Positions 15,116-22,832 of a stretch of DNA of 48,018 nucleotides are shown here, in pieces; within the stretch, counting starts at the first letter, position 1; each line of letters opens with the position of its first letter. The notes under the pieces are model-generated. The model was not told the DNA's origin and searched no databases. It worked only from the letters and a program-made list of their open reading frames with translations. Origin of the DNA: Actinomyces dentalis DSM 19115 (lineage in GTDB: Bacteria; Actinomycetota; Actinomycetes; Actinomycetales; Actinomycetaceae); assembly GCF_000429225.1 (NCBI RefSeq), contig NZ_AUBL01000035.1:1-48018 (forward strand), in the 5' to 3' direction. The position numbers and the translations under genes are program-made.

Positions 15116-16339
15116 TCAGCCGCCGATGGCGGACATGGTGCGGCCGGGGCGCACGAAGCCGCCGGACGCCGGGCCCGGCGCGTTCGCGCCGTGGGCGAGC
15201 GGCTTGTGCCAGGTCGCCCCGGCCCATACGCGGATGAGCTCGTCGTCGCTCGCGCCCGCGCGCATGGGGCCGCGCAGGTCCGTCTCCCGCGCCGAGAACA
15301 GGCAGGTCATGAGACGTCCGTCCGCGGTGATGCGCGTGCGGTCGCAGTCGGCGCAGAAGGGCGCCGTCACCGAGGCGATAATGCCGAGGCTGCCGGCGGG
15401 GTACTCCCCGACGCCGTCCGCCGCCCCGGCGGCCACGTGCCACAGGCTCGCCGGGCGCCGGTCCGACCGCCCCACCTCCCGCAGGACGAAGCCCGCCTCG
15501 CCCAGCTCCGCGAGGATCCGGGCCGCGCCGACCACGTCTTCGGCCCGCCAGGACTCGCGCGGCCCCAGCGGCATGTGCTCGATGAAGCGCAGCTGCCAGC
15601 CGCGGCGCAGGCACTCGGCCAGCAGGCGCGGGGCGCGCCGCCCCATTGAGCCGGGCATCGCCACGGCGTTGATCTTGATGGGCCCCAGGCCCGCCTCCTG
15701 CGCGCCGACGACCCCGCGCAGGACGCCGTCGAGGCGGTCGCGCCGCGTGATCGCCGCGTACTCGCCCGCGTCCAGGGTGTCGATCGAGACGTTGACCCGA
15801 TCCAGTCCGGCCGTGCGCAGTCCGGCCGCGCGCCTGTCCAGGCCCAGCCCGTTCGTCGTCAGCCCGATGTCCGGTTTGGCGCCCGTCCGCCGGGTGCGCA
15901 GCGAGGCCACCGCCGCCACGATCTCCTCCAGGTCCCGGCGCATGAGCGGTTCGCCGCCGGTCAGGCGGATCCGCTCCACGCCCAGGCGCTCGACGGCGAT
16001 CCGGGCCAGGCGCGCGATCTCCCGCGCGTCCAGCAGCGACGCCGTTGGCAGCCACCCCGGGCCCGACTCCGGCATGCAGTAGGTGCAGCGCAGGTTGCAG
16101 CGGTCCGTCACCGACAGCCGCAGGTCCCGCACGCCGCGGCCGAAGCGGTCCGTCAACTCGGCCGGGACCGCGCCGTCCGCCGTGGTCGGCACCTCCTCGA
16201 TGCCGTCGGCCGACCAGGACCATTCCGACCCGGGGCGTCCCGGGGCCGGGAGGGCCGGGCGACCCGTCGGACGCGGCGCCGGCGCCGCCAAAGGTACGAC
16301 GGCGCCGGCGCCGATCGCGTCACCGGGCGAGGGGGTCAT
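15116..16339 (-). CDS. moaA: GTP 3',8-cyclase MoaA
   Basis: A 407-residue radical SAM enzyme that begins molybdopterin synthesis from GTP. The radical SAM cluster is C81-x3-C85-x2-C88 (RCNLRCTYC). RIRLTGGEPLMRRDL is the SAM-binding segment. The second iron-sulfur cluster is provided by FCADCDRTRITADGRLMTC. The protein ends in Gly-Gly (TMSAIGG), needed for activity in known MoaA. It is longer than usual by about 65 N-terminal residues of Pro/Ala-rich sequence; a later start is possible but no better ribosome site is evident. It follows the DUF2249 gene after 18 bases, so the two form an operon. Confidence 0.93.
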   Translation of the reverse strand: MTPSPGDAIGAGAVVPLAAPAPRPTGRPALPAPGRPGSEWSWSADGIEEVPTTADGAVPAELTDRFGRGVRDLRLSVTDRCNLRCTYCMPESGPGWLPTASLLDAREIARLARIAVERLGVERIRLTGGEPLMRRDLEEIVAAVASLRTRRTGAKPDIGLTTNGLGLDRRAAGLRTAGLDRVNVSIDTLDAGEYAAITRRDRLDGVLRGVVGAQEAGLGPIKINAVAMPGSMGRRAPRLLAECLRRGWQLRFIEHMPLGPRESWRAEDVVGAARILAELGEAGFVLREVGRSDRRPASLWHVAAGAADGVGEYPAGSLGIIASVTAPFCADCDRTRITADGRLMTCLFSARETDLRGPMRAGASDDELIRVWAGATWHKPLAHGANAPGPASGGFVRPGRTMSAIGG

Positions 16340-16357
16340 GGCCTGAGAATAAGCGGC

Positions 16358-16654
16358 TCAGCCCACACGCAGGATCTCGACGCGGGCGTAGCCCTCCTCG
16401 GCCTCGAGCAGCGTGTGCTTGAAGGTGAAGGGCAGCTGGTCGATCTGGTTGAGCAGCGGCGTGGGCACGTGCGGGGCGACGAGGTCGAAGCCCTCGCCCA
16501 CGTTCAGGGAGGAGGCCGCTCCGAGGACCGCAGGGTGGCGCAGCCGGTGCGGGATCGCACGGGCGTCCAGCGTGAGGCGCTCATCGTCGTGCGCGCCGCA
16601 GCCGCAGGAGTGCTTCTTCTCCTGGATCGGGATGAGGTTGGGGTTCTCGCTCAT
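16358..16654 (-). CDS. DUF2249 domain protein
   Basis: 98 residues. After a short N-terminus with HSCGCGAHDD, a possible metal site, the body LTLDARAIPHRLRHPAVLGAASSLN through VGEGFDLVAPHVPTPLLNQI to a final YARVEILRVG is a single DUF2249 domain. Such domains accompany denitrification, nitric-oxide and haem-copper genes, and their biochemical role is not settled. ATG 16654 has GAGGAG upstream and makes the first gene of the moaA operon. It is divergent from the nitrite-reductase operon with only 79 bases between the starts, so both may share control. Confidence 0.82.
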   Translation of the reverse strand: MSENPNLIPIQEKKHSCGCGAHDDERLTLDARAIPHRLRHPAVLGAASSLNVGEGFDLVAPHVPTPLLNQIDQLPFTFKHTLLEAEEGYARVEILRVG

Positions 16655-16696
16655 GTACTGCTCCTCGGAATCGGGTAGTGGGTGATCGGGCGTACT

Positions 16697-16743
16697 TTGC
16701 CTCGCGCGGCGACATGTTATTACGGTTCTGGCTGTGAATAACA
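16697..16743 (+). promoter_or_regulatory. Promoter and inverted-repeat operator of the nitrite-reductase operon
   Basis: TTGCCT (16697-16702), 18 bases, then TACGGT (16721-16726), then seven bases to GTG 16734, which fits a leaderless sigma-70-type start. TGTTATT (16715-16721) and AATAACA (16737-16743) form an inverted repeat with 15 bases between the arms, covering the -10 element and the start codon, where a repressor would block transcription. The binding protein is unknown; the Cys-rich regulator at 19903 is a candidate. Confidence 0.45.
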
Positions 16744-18128
16744 AGGCGGCGGCTCACGGCGCGGCGGCTCACAGTGCGGCGGGCCGCGGCGCGGGGAGCC
16801 GCGGCGCGGCGGGCCCGTCCCCGCGCGGGAGGCCCGCGTCCGGCGGCGCCCGGCCCCCATCCCGGCGCCCCTCCCGCCGCACCACCCAGGTACGGCGCAA
16901 CGCCGTCGTCCTGGCCTGGATCGCGACGGCCGGGATCCTCGCCGTCCTCGTCATCGGCGGACCGCTCGCCTCCTGGGGCGCGTGGCTGCCGCTCCACGCC
17001 CTCCTGCTCGGCGGGATCGGCTCGGCCATCACCATCTGGTCCGCCCACTTCGCCGACACCCTCCTCCACCGCCCCGCCCTGGGCGGCGCCGTCCTCCTTG
17101 ACGTCCGCCTGTACGCCCACGGCGTCGGCACCGCCCTCGTCCTGGTCGGGATCACCACCGCCCGCAGCCCGGTGGCGCTGACCGGCGTCGTCATAGTCGC
17201 GACGACCGCCCTGGCCGGCGTCCTGGCCATCGGCGTGCAGTACCGACGGGCCGTCGCCCCGCGCCTGGCCCCGCTGGCCATCCACTACATCGTCGCCCTG
17301 TCCCTCCTGGCGCTGGGAGCCGCCTTCGGCTACCTCACCTCCTGGACGGATGCGCACGGGCGCGCCGACCTGTCCGACGTCCTCTACATCGCCCACACCA
17401 CGACCATGCTCCTGGGCTTCGTCGGCATCACCGTGCTGGGCACCCTCACCGTCCTGTGGCCCACCATGCTGCGCACCAAGATGGAGCCCGAAGCGCCCCG
17501 CCGTGCCATCCGGGGGCTGCCGCTGCTCGTGGCCGGCACCGCCCTGACCGCCGCCGGCGGGCTGTGGCGGCCGCTCGCCGCCGTCGGGGCCGCGACCTAT
17601 CTGCTGGGCGCCTGCGGCGTCGTCATCCCGGCCCTCAAGATCGCCCGCCGCGTCCCGCCCACGTCCTTCGCCACCGCCGGCGCCGCCGCGGCGGTGGGAT
17701 GGTTCCTGGGCTGCGTCGTCCTCGTCGGGGCGGGGATCCTCATGGCCGACGACGTCGCCGGGGCCCGCCGGGTCATCCACACCGTCCGGGTGGCGCTCGG
17801 AGCCGGCTTCGCCCTCCAGATCCTGGCCGCGGCCCTGTCCTATCTCACCCCCGTCATGCTCGGCGGGGGACCGGCGACGACCCGGGTCACCAACGCGATC
17901 ATGGACCGGGCCGCCGACTACCGGGTCGTGGCCGCCAACTCCTGCCTGCTGCCCGCGGTCCTGCCGGTCCTGCCCTGGACCGTCCGGCTCACCTGCGCCC
18001 TGGCCGCCGGGGTCGTCGCGGGCTACGTCCCGATCGGGATGGGGCTGAGCTGGGCCGAGGTCAGACGCCGCGACCGCGCCAGGAGAAGCCGCGGCGAATC
18101 GAAGCAATCCGAAGGACGGCCCCGATGA
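16734..18128 (+). CDS. Polytopic membrane protein paired with the copper nitrite reductase
   Basis: 464 residues: a basic, low-complexity cytoplasmic N-terminus (1-55) then about eleven or twelve hydrophobic spans. Several spans contain histidines (LPLHALLLGG, SAHFADTLLH, YAHGVGTALVL, AIHYIVAL, IAHTTTMLLGF, RVIHTVRVAL), a pattern seen in haem-binding NnrS-like or oxidase-like membrane proteins. It overlaps the nitrite-reductase gene by ATGA, so the two are translated together. In some actinobacteria, as I recall, a similar polytopic domain is fused to the copper reductase in one protein; if so, this would be the split form. Likely role: electron delivery or NO handling, by inference. Confidence 0.75.
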   Translation: MNNKAAAHGAAAHSAAGRGAGSRGAAGPSPRGRPASGGARPPSRRPSRRTTQVRRNAVVLAWIATAGILAVLVIGGPLASWGAWLPLHALLLGGIGSAITIWSAHFADTLLHRPALGGAVLLDVRLYAHGVGTALVLVGITTARSPVALTGVVIVATTALAGVLAIGVQYRRAVAPRLAPLAIHYIVALSLLALGAAFGYLTSWTDAHGRADLSDVLYIAHTTTMLLGFVGITVLGTLTVLWPTMLRTKMEPEAPRRAIRGLPLLVAGTALTAAGGLWRPLAAVGAATYLLGACGVVIPALKIARRVPPTSFATAGAAAAVGWFLGCVVLVGAGILMADDVAGARRVIHTVRVALGAGFALQILAAALSYLTPVMLGGGPATTRVTNAIMDRAADYRVVAANSCLLPAVLPVLPWTVRLTCALAAGVVAGYVPIGMGLSWAEVRRRDRARRSRGESKQSEGRPR

Positions 18129-19822
18129 GTGATGCCCCCGAGCCCGACGCCGCTGCCGACGCCGTCCCCGAGGCGGGTCCCGGCGGCGCCCCCGGCGGTT
18201 CCCGCCCCGAGCCGGACCCGGCGACCCGCGCGGCGATCACCGCCGGGCGGGCCCCCGCCATCGGCCGCGGCGCCAGGGCCGCGCGCTCGACCGACGCCGC
18301 GAGCGCCGGCGCGGCGTCGGGCTCCGGCGGCTCCTCCGCAGGCGCGGGCTCCGGCGGCTCCGGCTCCGTCTCCGCGGGCAACGCGGCCTCCCCGGGCGCA
18401 CGGGGCGCGCGGGACGCGACGCGGGCCGGATTCCCCGCCGACAGGCGCGGGGTGCTGCTCGGCCTGGCCACCGCCGGCGTCGCCGTCGTCACCGGAGTCG
18501 CCCTGAACGGCCGGGGCGCCTCCTCGGGCTCGGGCGCCGACGCCGTCGGCGCCACCGGCAACACCGTCGAGGTCACCGTCACCGTCTCGGGTATGCGCTT
18601 CGTGCCCGACGCCGTCGACGTCGCCCCCGGCGACCGCCTCGTCATCACCCTCGACAACACCTCCGACCAGGTGCACGACCTCGTCCTGGCCAATGGCGCC
18701 GAGTCCGGCCGCGTCGCCGCCGGGCGGAGCGCCACCGTCGACGTCGGCGTCGTCACCGGCCCCGTGGAGGGCTGGTGCTCCATCGCCGGGCACCGCGCCC
18801 AGGGCATGGTCTTCCACGTCACCGCCGCCGGGACGGCCGGGGCCGCCGGGCACGGCGCCCACGGGGGCGGCGCCACCGGTTCGGGCGGCTCCGGCGGGTC
18901 AGGCGGTTCGGCGGGCTCCGGCGGTGGCGCCGTCCCCGACTACGCCGTCGTCCTGCCCGCCGACGTGAGGGGCTTCGATCCAGCGCTGGCGCCCGCCGGC
19001 GCCTCCGTCGCCGTCCACGAGCACACCTTCACCGTCACCGAGCAGGTGATGCACGTGGGGGCCGGCGTCACCCAGATGCGCATGACCTTCAACGCCGGGG
19101 TGCCGGGCCCGATCCTGCGCGGCCGGGTCGGCGACGTCTTCCGCATCACCCTGGTCAACAAGGGCAGCATGAGCCACTCCATCGACTTCCACGCCGGGGT
19201 CCTCCCGCCCGACGACGTCATGCGCTCCATCAACCCCGGCGAGTCGCTCGTCTACGAGTTCACGGCCCAGCGCGCCGGGATCTGGCTCTACCACTGCTCC
19301 ACCGCGCCCATGAGCGTCCACCTGGCCTCGGGCATGCACGGGGCCGTCATCATCGACCCGCCGAACCTGACCGCGGTGGACCGCGAGTACGTCGTCGTGC
19401 AGTCGGAGATCTACCTCGGTCCCGAGGGCGGGGAGACCGACGCCGTCAAGGTCGCCGCGAAGACCCCGGACCTGTTCGCCTTCAACGGCATCGCCTTCCA
19501 GTACCGGGACCGGCCCTTCACGGCCCGGCCCGGGGAGCGGGTGCGGTTCTGGGTGCTGGACGCCGGGCCCTCGGAGCCCATGAGCTTCCACGCCGTCGGG
19601 CTGCAGTTCGACCAGGTCTTCTTCGAGGGGGCGTGGACGCTCGGCGGTCCCGATCGGATCGGGGCGGCCTGGTCCGGGGGGAGCCAGGCGCTGGGCCTTC
19701 ATCCCGCGCAGGGCGGTTTCGTCGAGTGCGTTCCGCCCGCCGCCGGCACCTACACGGTGGTCTCCCACTCCTTCGCGGATATGGAGAAGGGCGCGATGGG
19801 CCACCTGGTGGTCGCAGACTGA
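18125..19822 (+). CDS. nirK: Copper-containing nitrite reductase, three cupredoxin domains
   Basis: The 565-residue enzyme reduces nitrite to nitric oxide outside the membrane. A long low-complexity N-region (1-104) precedes a Tat-like signal (DRRGVLLGLATAGVAVV, Arg107-Arg108). An extra N-terminal cupredoxin domain (about 145-235) has a complete type 1 copper set: H184, C218, H223, M228. After a Gly/Ser linker come the two NirK domains. Type 1 ligands H351, C391, H399, M404, type 2 ligands H356, H390, H548, and catalytic D354 and H489 are all present. The extra domain may serve as a built-in electron donor. ATG 18125 overlaps the upstream stop. nirK is the best-fit symbol (AniA-like). Confidence 0.93.
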   Translation: MSDAPEPDAAADAVPEAGPGGAPGGSRPEPDPATRAAITAGRAPAIGRGARAARSTDAASAGAASGSGGSSAGAGSGGSGSVSAGNAASPGARGARDATRAGFPADRRGVLLGLATAGVAVVTGVALNGRGASSGSGADAVGATGNTVEVTVTVSGMRFVPDAVDVAPGDRLVITLDNTSDQVHDLVLANGAESGRVAAGRSATVDVGVVTGPVEGWCSIAGHRAQGMVFHVTAAGTAGAAGHGAHGGGATGSGGSGGSGGSAGSGGGAVPDYAVVLPADVRGFDPALAPAGASVAVHEHTFTVTEQVMHVGAGVTQMRMTFNAGVPGPILRGRVGDVFRITLVNKGSMSHSIDFHAGVLPPDDVMRSINPGESLVYEFTAQRAGIWLYHCSTAPMSVHLASGMHGAVIIDPPNLTAVDREYVVVQSEIYLGPEGGETDAVKVAAKTPDLFAFNGIAFQYRDRPFTARPGERVRFWVLDAGPSEPMSFHAVGLQFDQVFFEGAWTLGGPDRIGAAWSGGSQALGLHPAQGGFVECVPPAAGTYTVVSHSFADMEKGAMGHLVVAD

Positions 19823-19834
19823 GCCGGTGCCGAA

Positions 19835-19862
19835 CGGGCCCGGGGCGCCCCGAGCGGGCCCG
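19835..19862. terminator. GC-rich hairpin between convergent nirK and regulator genes
   Basis: CGGGCCCG occurs twice around GGGGCGCCCC, giving a compact hairpin in the 80-base gap between two convergent genes. No T-run; typical of high-GC terminators. It could serve both directions. Confidence 0.45.
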
Positions 19863-19902
19863 GGGGCCCGACGTCGTCGCGGATGACCCCGGCGGCTCGG
19901 AC

Positions 19903-20631
19903 TCAATCCTCCGGGACGACGTGGCAGCCGTCCTCGCACAGGGGGATGACCGCCAGCGACCGGGGGCCGTCGGGCTCCGGCGTCGTCTGCCGCGTCAGAT
20001 CCGGGGCGAGGCCGTGGCGCGCGAATACCTCGTTGAGATAGCCCTCGTGCATCATGCACACGAGCGGGTGGGGGACGCGGTCCTCGGTCACCAGCGGGCA
20101 GGCGCGCAGGATGATGCCCCTCTCCGTGGCCTCGGGGGCGAACCCCAGGGCGGCCAGTTCGGCCAGGAGCCGAGCGCCGCCGTCGAGGTGCTCGGCGTTT
20201 CCGCCATCGCGCGAGCCGACGCGCGAGGCGGTCGAGGCGGCCTCCAGCTGCGCCCACCGGCGGCCGATCGCGCGGGCGATCTCCTGGCCCTTCTCGTCGG
20301 TTCCGAGCGTGTCGGCGATGGCGTCGAGCAGGGTGAGGTAGGTGTTGAGGACCTCGGCGGGGTCCGGCGCGGTGGAGGAGTAGAGGAGCGAGGGCCTGCC
20401 CCGATGGCCGGTCGGGCGCGTCGAGGTCGCCACGAAGCCCGCCGACACCAGGGCGTCGAGGTGCTCGCGCACCGTGTTGTGGTGCAGGTTGAGGGCTCGG
20501 GCCAGCTGCACCGTCGTCTGGGGTTCGGCGGCGGACTCGACGGCCTCCAGGACCCGGCGCTGCGCCGCCGACAGGCCGGCGCGCGTGGACAGGTCGGCCC
20601 ACGAGGGGCGGGGGAGGCGGTCGGCGGCCAT
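19903..20631 (-). CDS. Winged-helix regulator with C-terminal Cys/His cluster
   Basis: 242 residues. An N-terminal HTH (AAQRRVLEAVESA to LNLHHNTVREHLDALVSAGFV, about 20-68, followed by the RGRPSLLY wing) belongs to the ArsR/SufR-like class. The C-terminal half holds C178, C192, H195, C232, C236 and H237 (RACPL, PLVCMMHEGY, LCEDGCH), reminiscent of the iron-sulfur ligands of SufR-type regulators. Because it lies tail to tail with nirK, it may sense nitric oxide, redox state or iron-sulfur status and control that operon; this is inference. It is second in an operon after the GNAT gene, nine bases apart. Confidence 0.82.
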   Translation of the reverse strand: MAADRLPRPSWADLSTRAGLSAAQRRVLEAVESAAEPQTTVQLARALNLHHNTVREHLDALVSAGFVATSTRPTGHRGRPSLLYSSTAPDPAEVLNTYLTLLDAIADTLGTDEKGQEIARAIGRRWAQLEAASTASRVGSRDGGNAEHLDGGARLLAELAALGFAPEATERGIILRACPLVTEDRVPHPLVCMMHEGYLNEVFARHGLAPDLTRQTTPEPDGPRSLAVIPLCEDGCHVVPED

Positions 20632-20640
20632 GCTGCGAGA

Positions 20641-21396
20641 CTACCGCGGACTCGCGAGCGGGCTGATGGCGGCCACCGGATCGGCCGGGCCGTCGATCGA
20701 GTCGGCTCCCCGGTGCCCACCGGTGCGCGCCGGTCGCGTCATCGCCCAGTAGACGGGCAGGCCGGAGCCCGCGAGTTCGGCCACCTGCCGGAAGCCGAAG
20801 CGCTCGTACAGCCTGCGCGAGCCCGGCGTCGTCGACTCCAGGTGCGCGGGAAGGCCCTCGGCGTCGACCCGCTTCAGGCCGTGGCCCAGGAGCCGGCCGC
20901 CGATGCCGCGCCCGCGCGCCGCCGGGGCGACGGCGACCATGTACAGGTACCAGTGCGGTTCGGCGGGCCGGTGCGCCTCGCACTGGGCGGCGTCGGCCAG
21001 GCACAGCTCCCAGGCCCCGCCGAGCAGGTCCAGGTCCAATCCGGGCGGCGGCTCGTTGCCCGGGCCGAGCGGCCCCACCACGTCCGCCGACGACGGCGCG
21101 TCCCACAGGGCCACGCCGAGCGGTGCGCCGCCCGCCGCGTCGACGGCGAGGTCGACCCGCGAGTCGGCGCGGGCAGCCGGGTCCGCGGCCAGGTAGTGGG
21201 CGGCCAGCTCGACCCGGTGGAGGTGGCCGAGGGCGGCGCGGGGCTCGGGCGCCGCCGCAGCGATGGCGCTCATGAGCGGGTCGTCCAGGAAGACTCCGGT
21301 GAGCAGGTCGACGACGGCGTCCAGGTCGCCGGGGCCGGCGGCGCGGAGTTCCGGCGCGGAGGCGTCCGTCGCGGTGTCCGGCACGGTATGTCCCAT
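20641..21396 (-). CDS. GNAT-family N-acetyltransferase
   Basis: 251 residues. HWYLYMVAVAPAARGRGIGGRLLGHGL is the acetyl-CoA-binding motif A of the GNAT fold, and STTPGSRRLYERFGFRQVAEL is the usual motif B ending. The N-terminal half has ELRAAGPGDLDAVVDLLTGVF, a normal GNAT start. ATG 21396 is preceded by AAAGGAG. The substrate is unknown. It is co-transcribed with the Cys-rich regulator. Upstream lies the repeat-filled gap 21397-22832, without an intact gene. Confidence 0.87.
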   Translation of the reverse strand: MGHTVPDTATDASAPELRAAGPGDLDAVVDLLTGVFLDDPLMSAIAAAAPEPRAALGHLHRVELAAHYLAADPAARADSRVDLAVDAAGGAPLGVALWDAPSSADVVGPLGPGNEPPPGLDLDLLGGAWELCLADAAQCEAHRPAEPHWYLYMVAVAPAARGRGIGGRLLGHGLKRVDAEGLPAHLESTTPGSRRLYERFGFRQVAELAGSGLPVYWAMTRPARTGGHRGADSIDGPADPVAAISPLASPR

Positions 21397-21685
21397 GGTG
21401 GTGTCTCCTTTCGCGGCCGGTCCGGCCCGGGCCCTCTGGCGCGCCTCGGGCGGCCGCATGAGTGGTTCTCTCCGCAGCGCTCTCGGCCGGCCTGCTCGGT
21501 GCGGCGCCCGAGCGGCCGGTCCGGCCGACTCGCCCCGACCGCGGACACTGTTCCACGGATGGCCCGCAGGAGCGAATCGTCCCCGGGGGAGTCGTGCTGC
21601 GCCCCACGCGCGAGGAGGGCACCCGCCTGCGCGTCTTCCCGCCCCCCGAGGGAATCGCTGGCGCGGGACTCGCTTGGCCGGACTG

Positions 21686-21853
21686 CCTGCGCGTCTTCGC
21701 CCCGGGGGAGTCGAATTGGTGATGTCACCTCAGCTCGCATCGTGCCAGGTGGGCTAGCGAGAATCGAGCGCAGGTGGATTCCGTCGCGCTGGGCTCGCAC
21801 GGCGCGAGGCGGGGCGGATTGTGTTGCGCTGAGCTCGCATTACGCAAGCCGGG
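21686..21853. repeat. Outer inverted repeat, left arm (168 bp)
   Basis: This arm is nearly identical, in inverted orientation and with about ten differences, to 24458-24626. It starts with CCTGCGCGTCTTCGCCCC, passes through GGTGATGTCACC and ends in ACGCAAGCCGGG. Internally it holds degenerate tandem units starting GCTCGCA. Similar CCCCGGGGG-plus-GCGCGTCTTC motifs occur at 21590-21660. Together with 24458-24626 it encloses 2.6 kb holding IS remnants and a TPR gene. Confidence 0.85.
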
Positions 21854-22150
21854 TCCGGGTCCGTCCCAGCCCGGCTCGCACCGCCCCAGCCCACGTCACC
21901 TCGACCCCGGCCCGGTCTGAAAGTCGGTGCGAGTGCTCCGGATCGCGGGTTCGTCGCCGTCCTCACTGCTGACTCCGCCCGCCCGGGGCCTGCCAGTGAG
22001 GGCTCCGGTGGGCGCCCGACCCGACCCCTCCTGCGGGCGATATGGCGGATGCCCCGGGCCGGGTCCCGTCGCGCACCTCGTCTGCGCCGCCGCACCGGGG
22101 GACGCCGGGGAAGGAGCTCCGCGGGGCCACACCGGGGGCGCCGCCCAGGC

Positions 22151-22244
22151 CGCGAGCACGTCACATAACCCGCGAGATCGTCGGGTAACCCGCGAGAACG
22201 TCTGCTAGAGGTACGTGCTCGCGGGTTAAGTGACGTGCTCGCGG
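22151..22244. repeat. 20-bp tandem repeat array that turns round on itself
   Basis: Three units of 20 bases in one direction (of the type CGCGAGCACGTCACATAACC) are followed, across a short centre at 22201-22212, by two units in the opposite direction (GGTTAAGTGACGTGCTCGCG). Units differ by a few bases and there are no spacers. A second, larger array of the same family lies at 39925-40056. The whole can fold into one long hairpin. Confidence 0.8.
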
Positions 22245-22246
22245 AC

Positions 22247-22375
22247 CCGGCCGGGGCGAGGCCCTCGGGGCATCACGGGTGGTGCGAAATCGAATCGCGA
22301 TACCGGCGAAGGCCTCGGATGACGGGTGCGGACGCATCCGCCCGCCGTGACCCGGCCGATGCCCGGTGGGCGCTG
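22247..22375. repeat. Inner inverted repeat, left arm (IS 5' end)
   Basis: These 129 bases are matched in inverted orientation by 24117-24245 with only a few differences. They include the start of the degenerate transposase at 22319, so the repeat is the left end of an IS present twice, facing inward around the TPR gene. Confidence 0.85.
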
Positions 22376-22796
22376 CTCGAGCCCCTGCTGCCCGCTGCGC
22401 GCCATGATCGACGCCGTGCGGCGACGCACCCGGGTCGGGGCGCCCCGGCGGGGGCGCGCCCGGCCCGCTACGGGCCCTGGTGGAGGGCGCGCGCCCTGTA
22501 CCGCGCCCGGCGGCTGAACGGGGTGCGGGAGCGCATCGAGGCGGCCCCGGTCGCCCGGGCCGACGCCGCCGGGAGGATCGACTGGCGGGTGTCGGTGGAC
22601 ATGCGCCGCCGTGCGCGCCCGCGCCCCGCGCGAGCGGGGGACCCGCGGGGACGGCGTCGAGCGCGGCCTGGGCCGTCTCAAGCACGACCGCGGCCCGACC
22701 ACCGGGTACGACAGGCTCGCCGTCCGATACCGGACCACCACCCGCATCGCCGCCATCGACCACTGGCTCAAAAACGACTTGCGCAACACACTCTAG
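22319..22796 (+). pseudogene. Degenerate IS5-type transposase
   Basis: Pieces of one transposase appear in two frames. DARWALLEPLLPAA is the typical N-terminus. RYGPWWRARALYRARRLNG through AAGRIDWRVSVD is the middle, including the first catalytic aspartate region. VERGLGRLKHDRGPTTGYDRLAVRY followed by AAIDHWL is the C-terminus. The segment holding the central catalytic aspartate is deleted and the ends are out of frame, so it is inactive. Total length is 478 bases against the 800 or more expected. Confidence 0.8.
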
Positions 22797-22832
22797 TTGT
22801 CGGTGGGGGAGGGGCGGCGGGGTCGGGGGACA

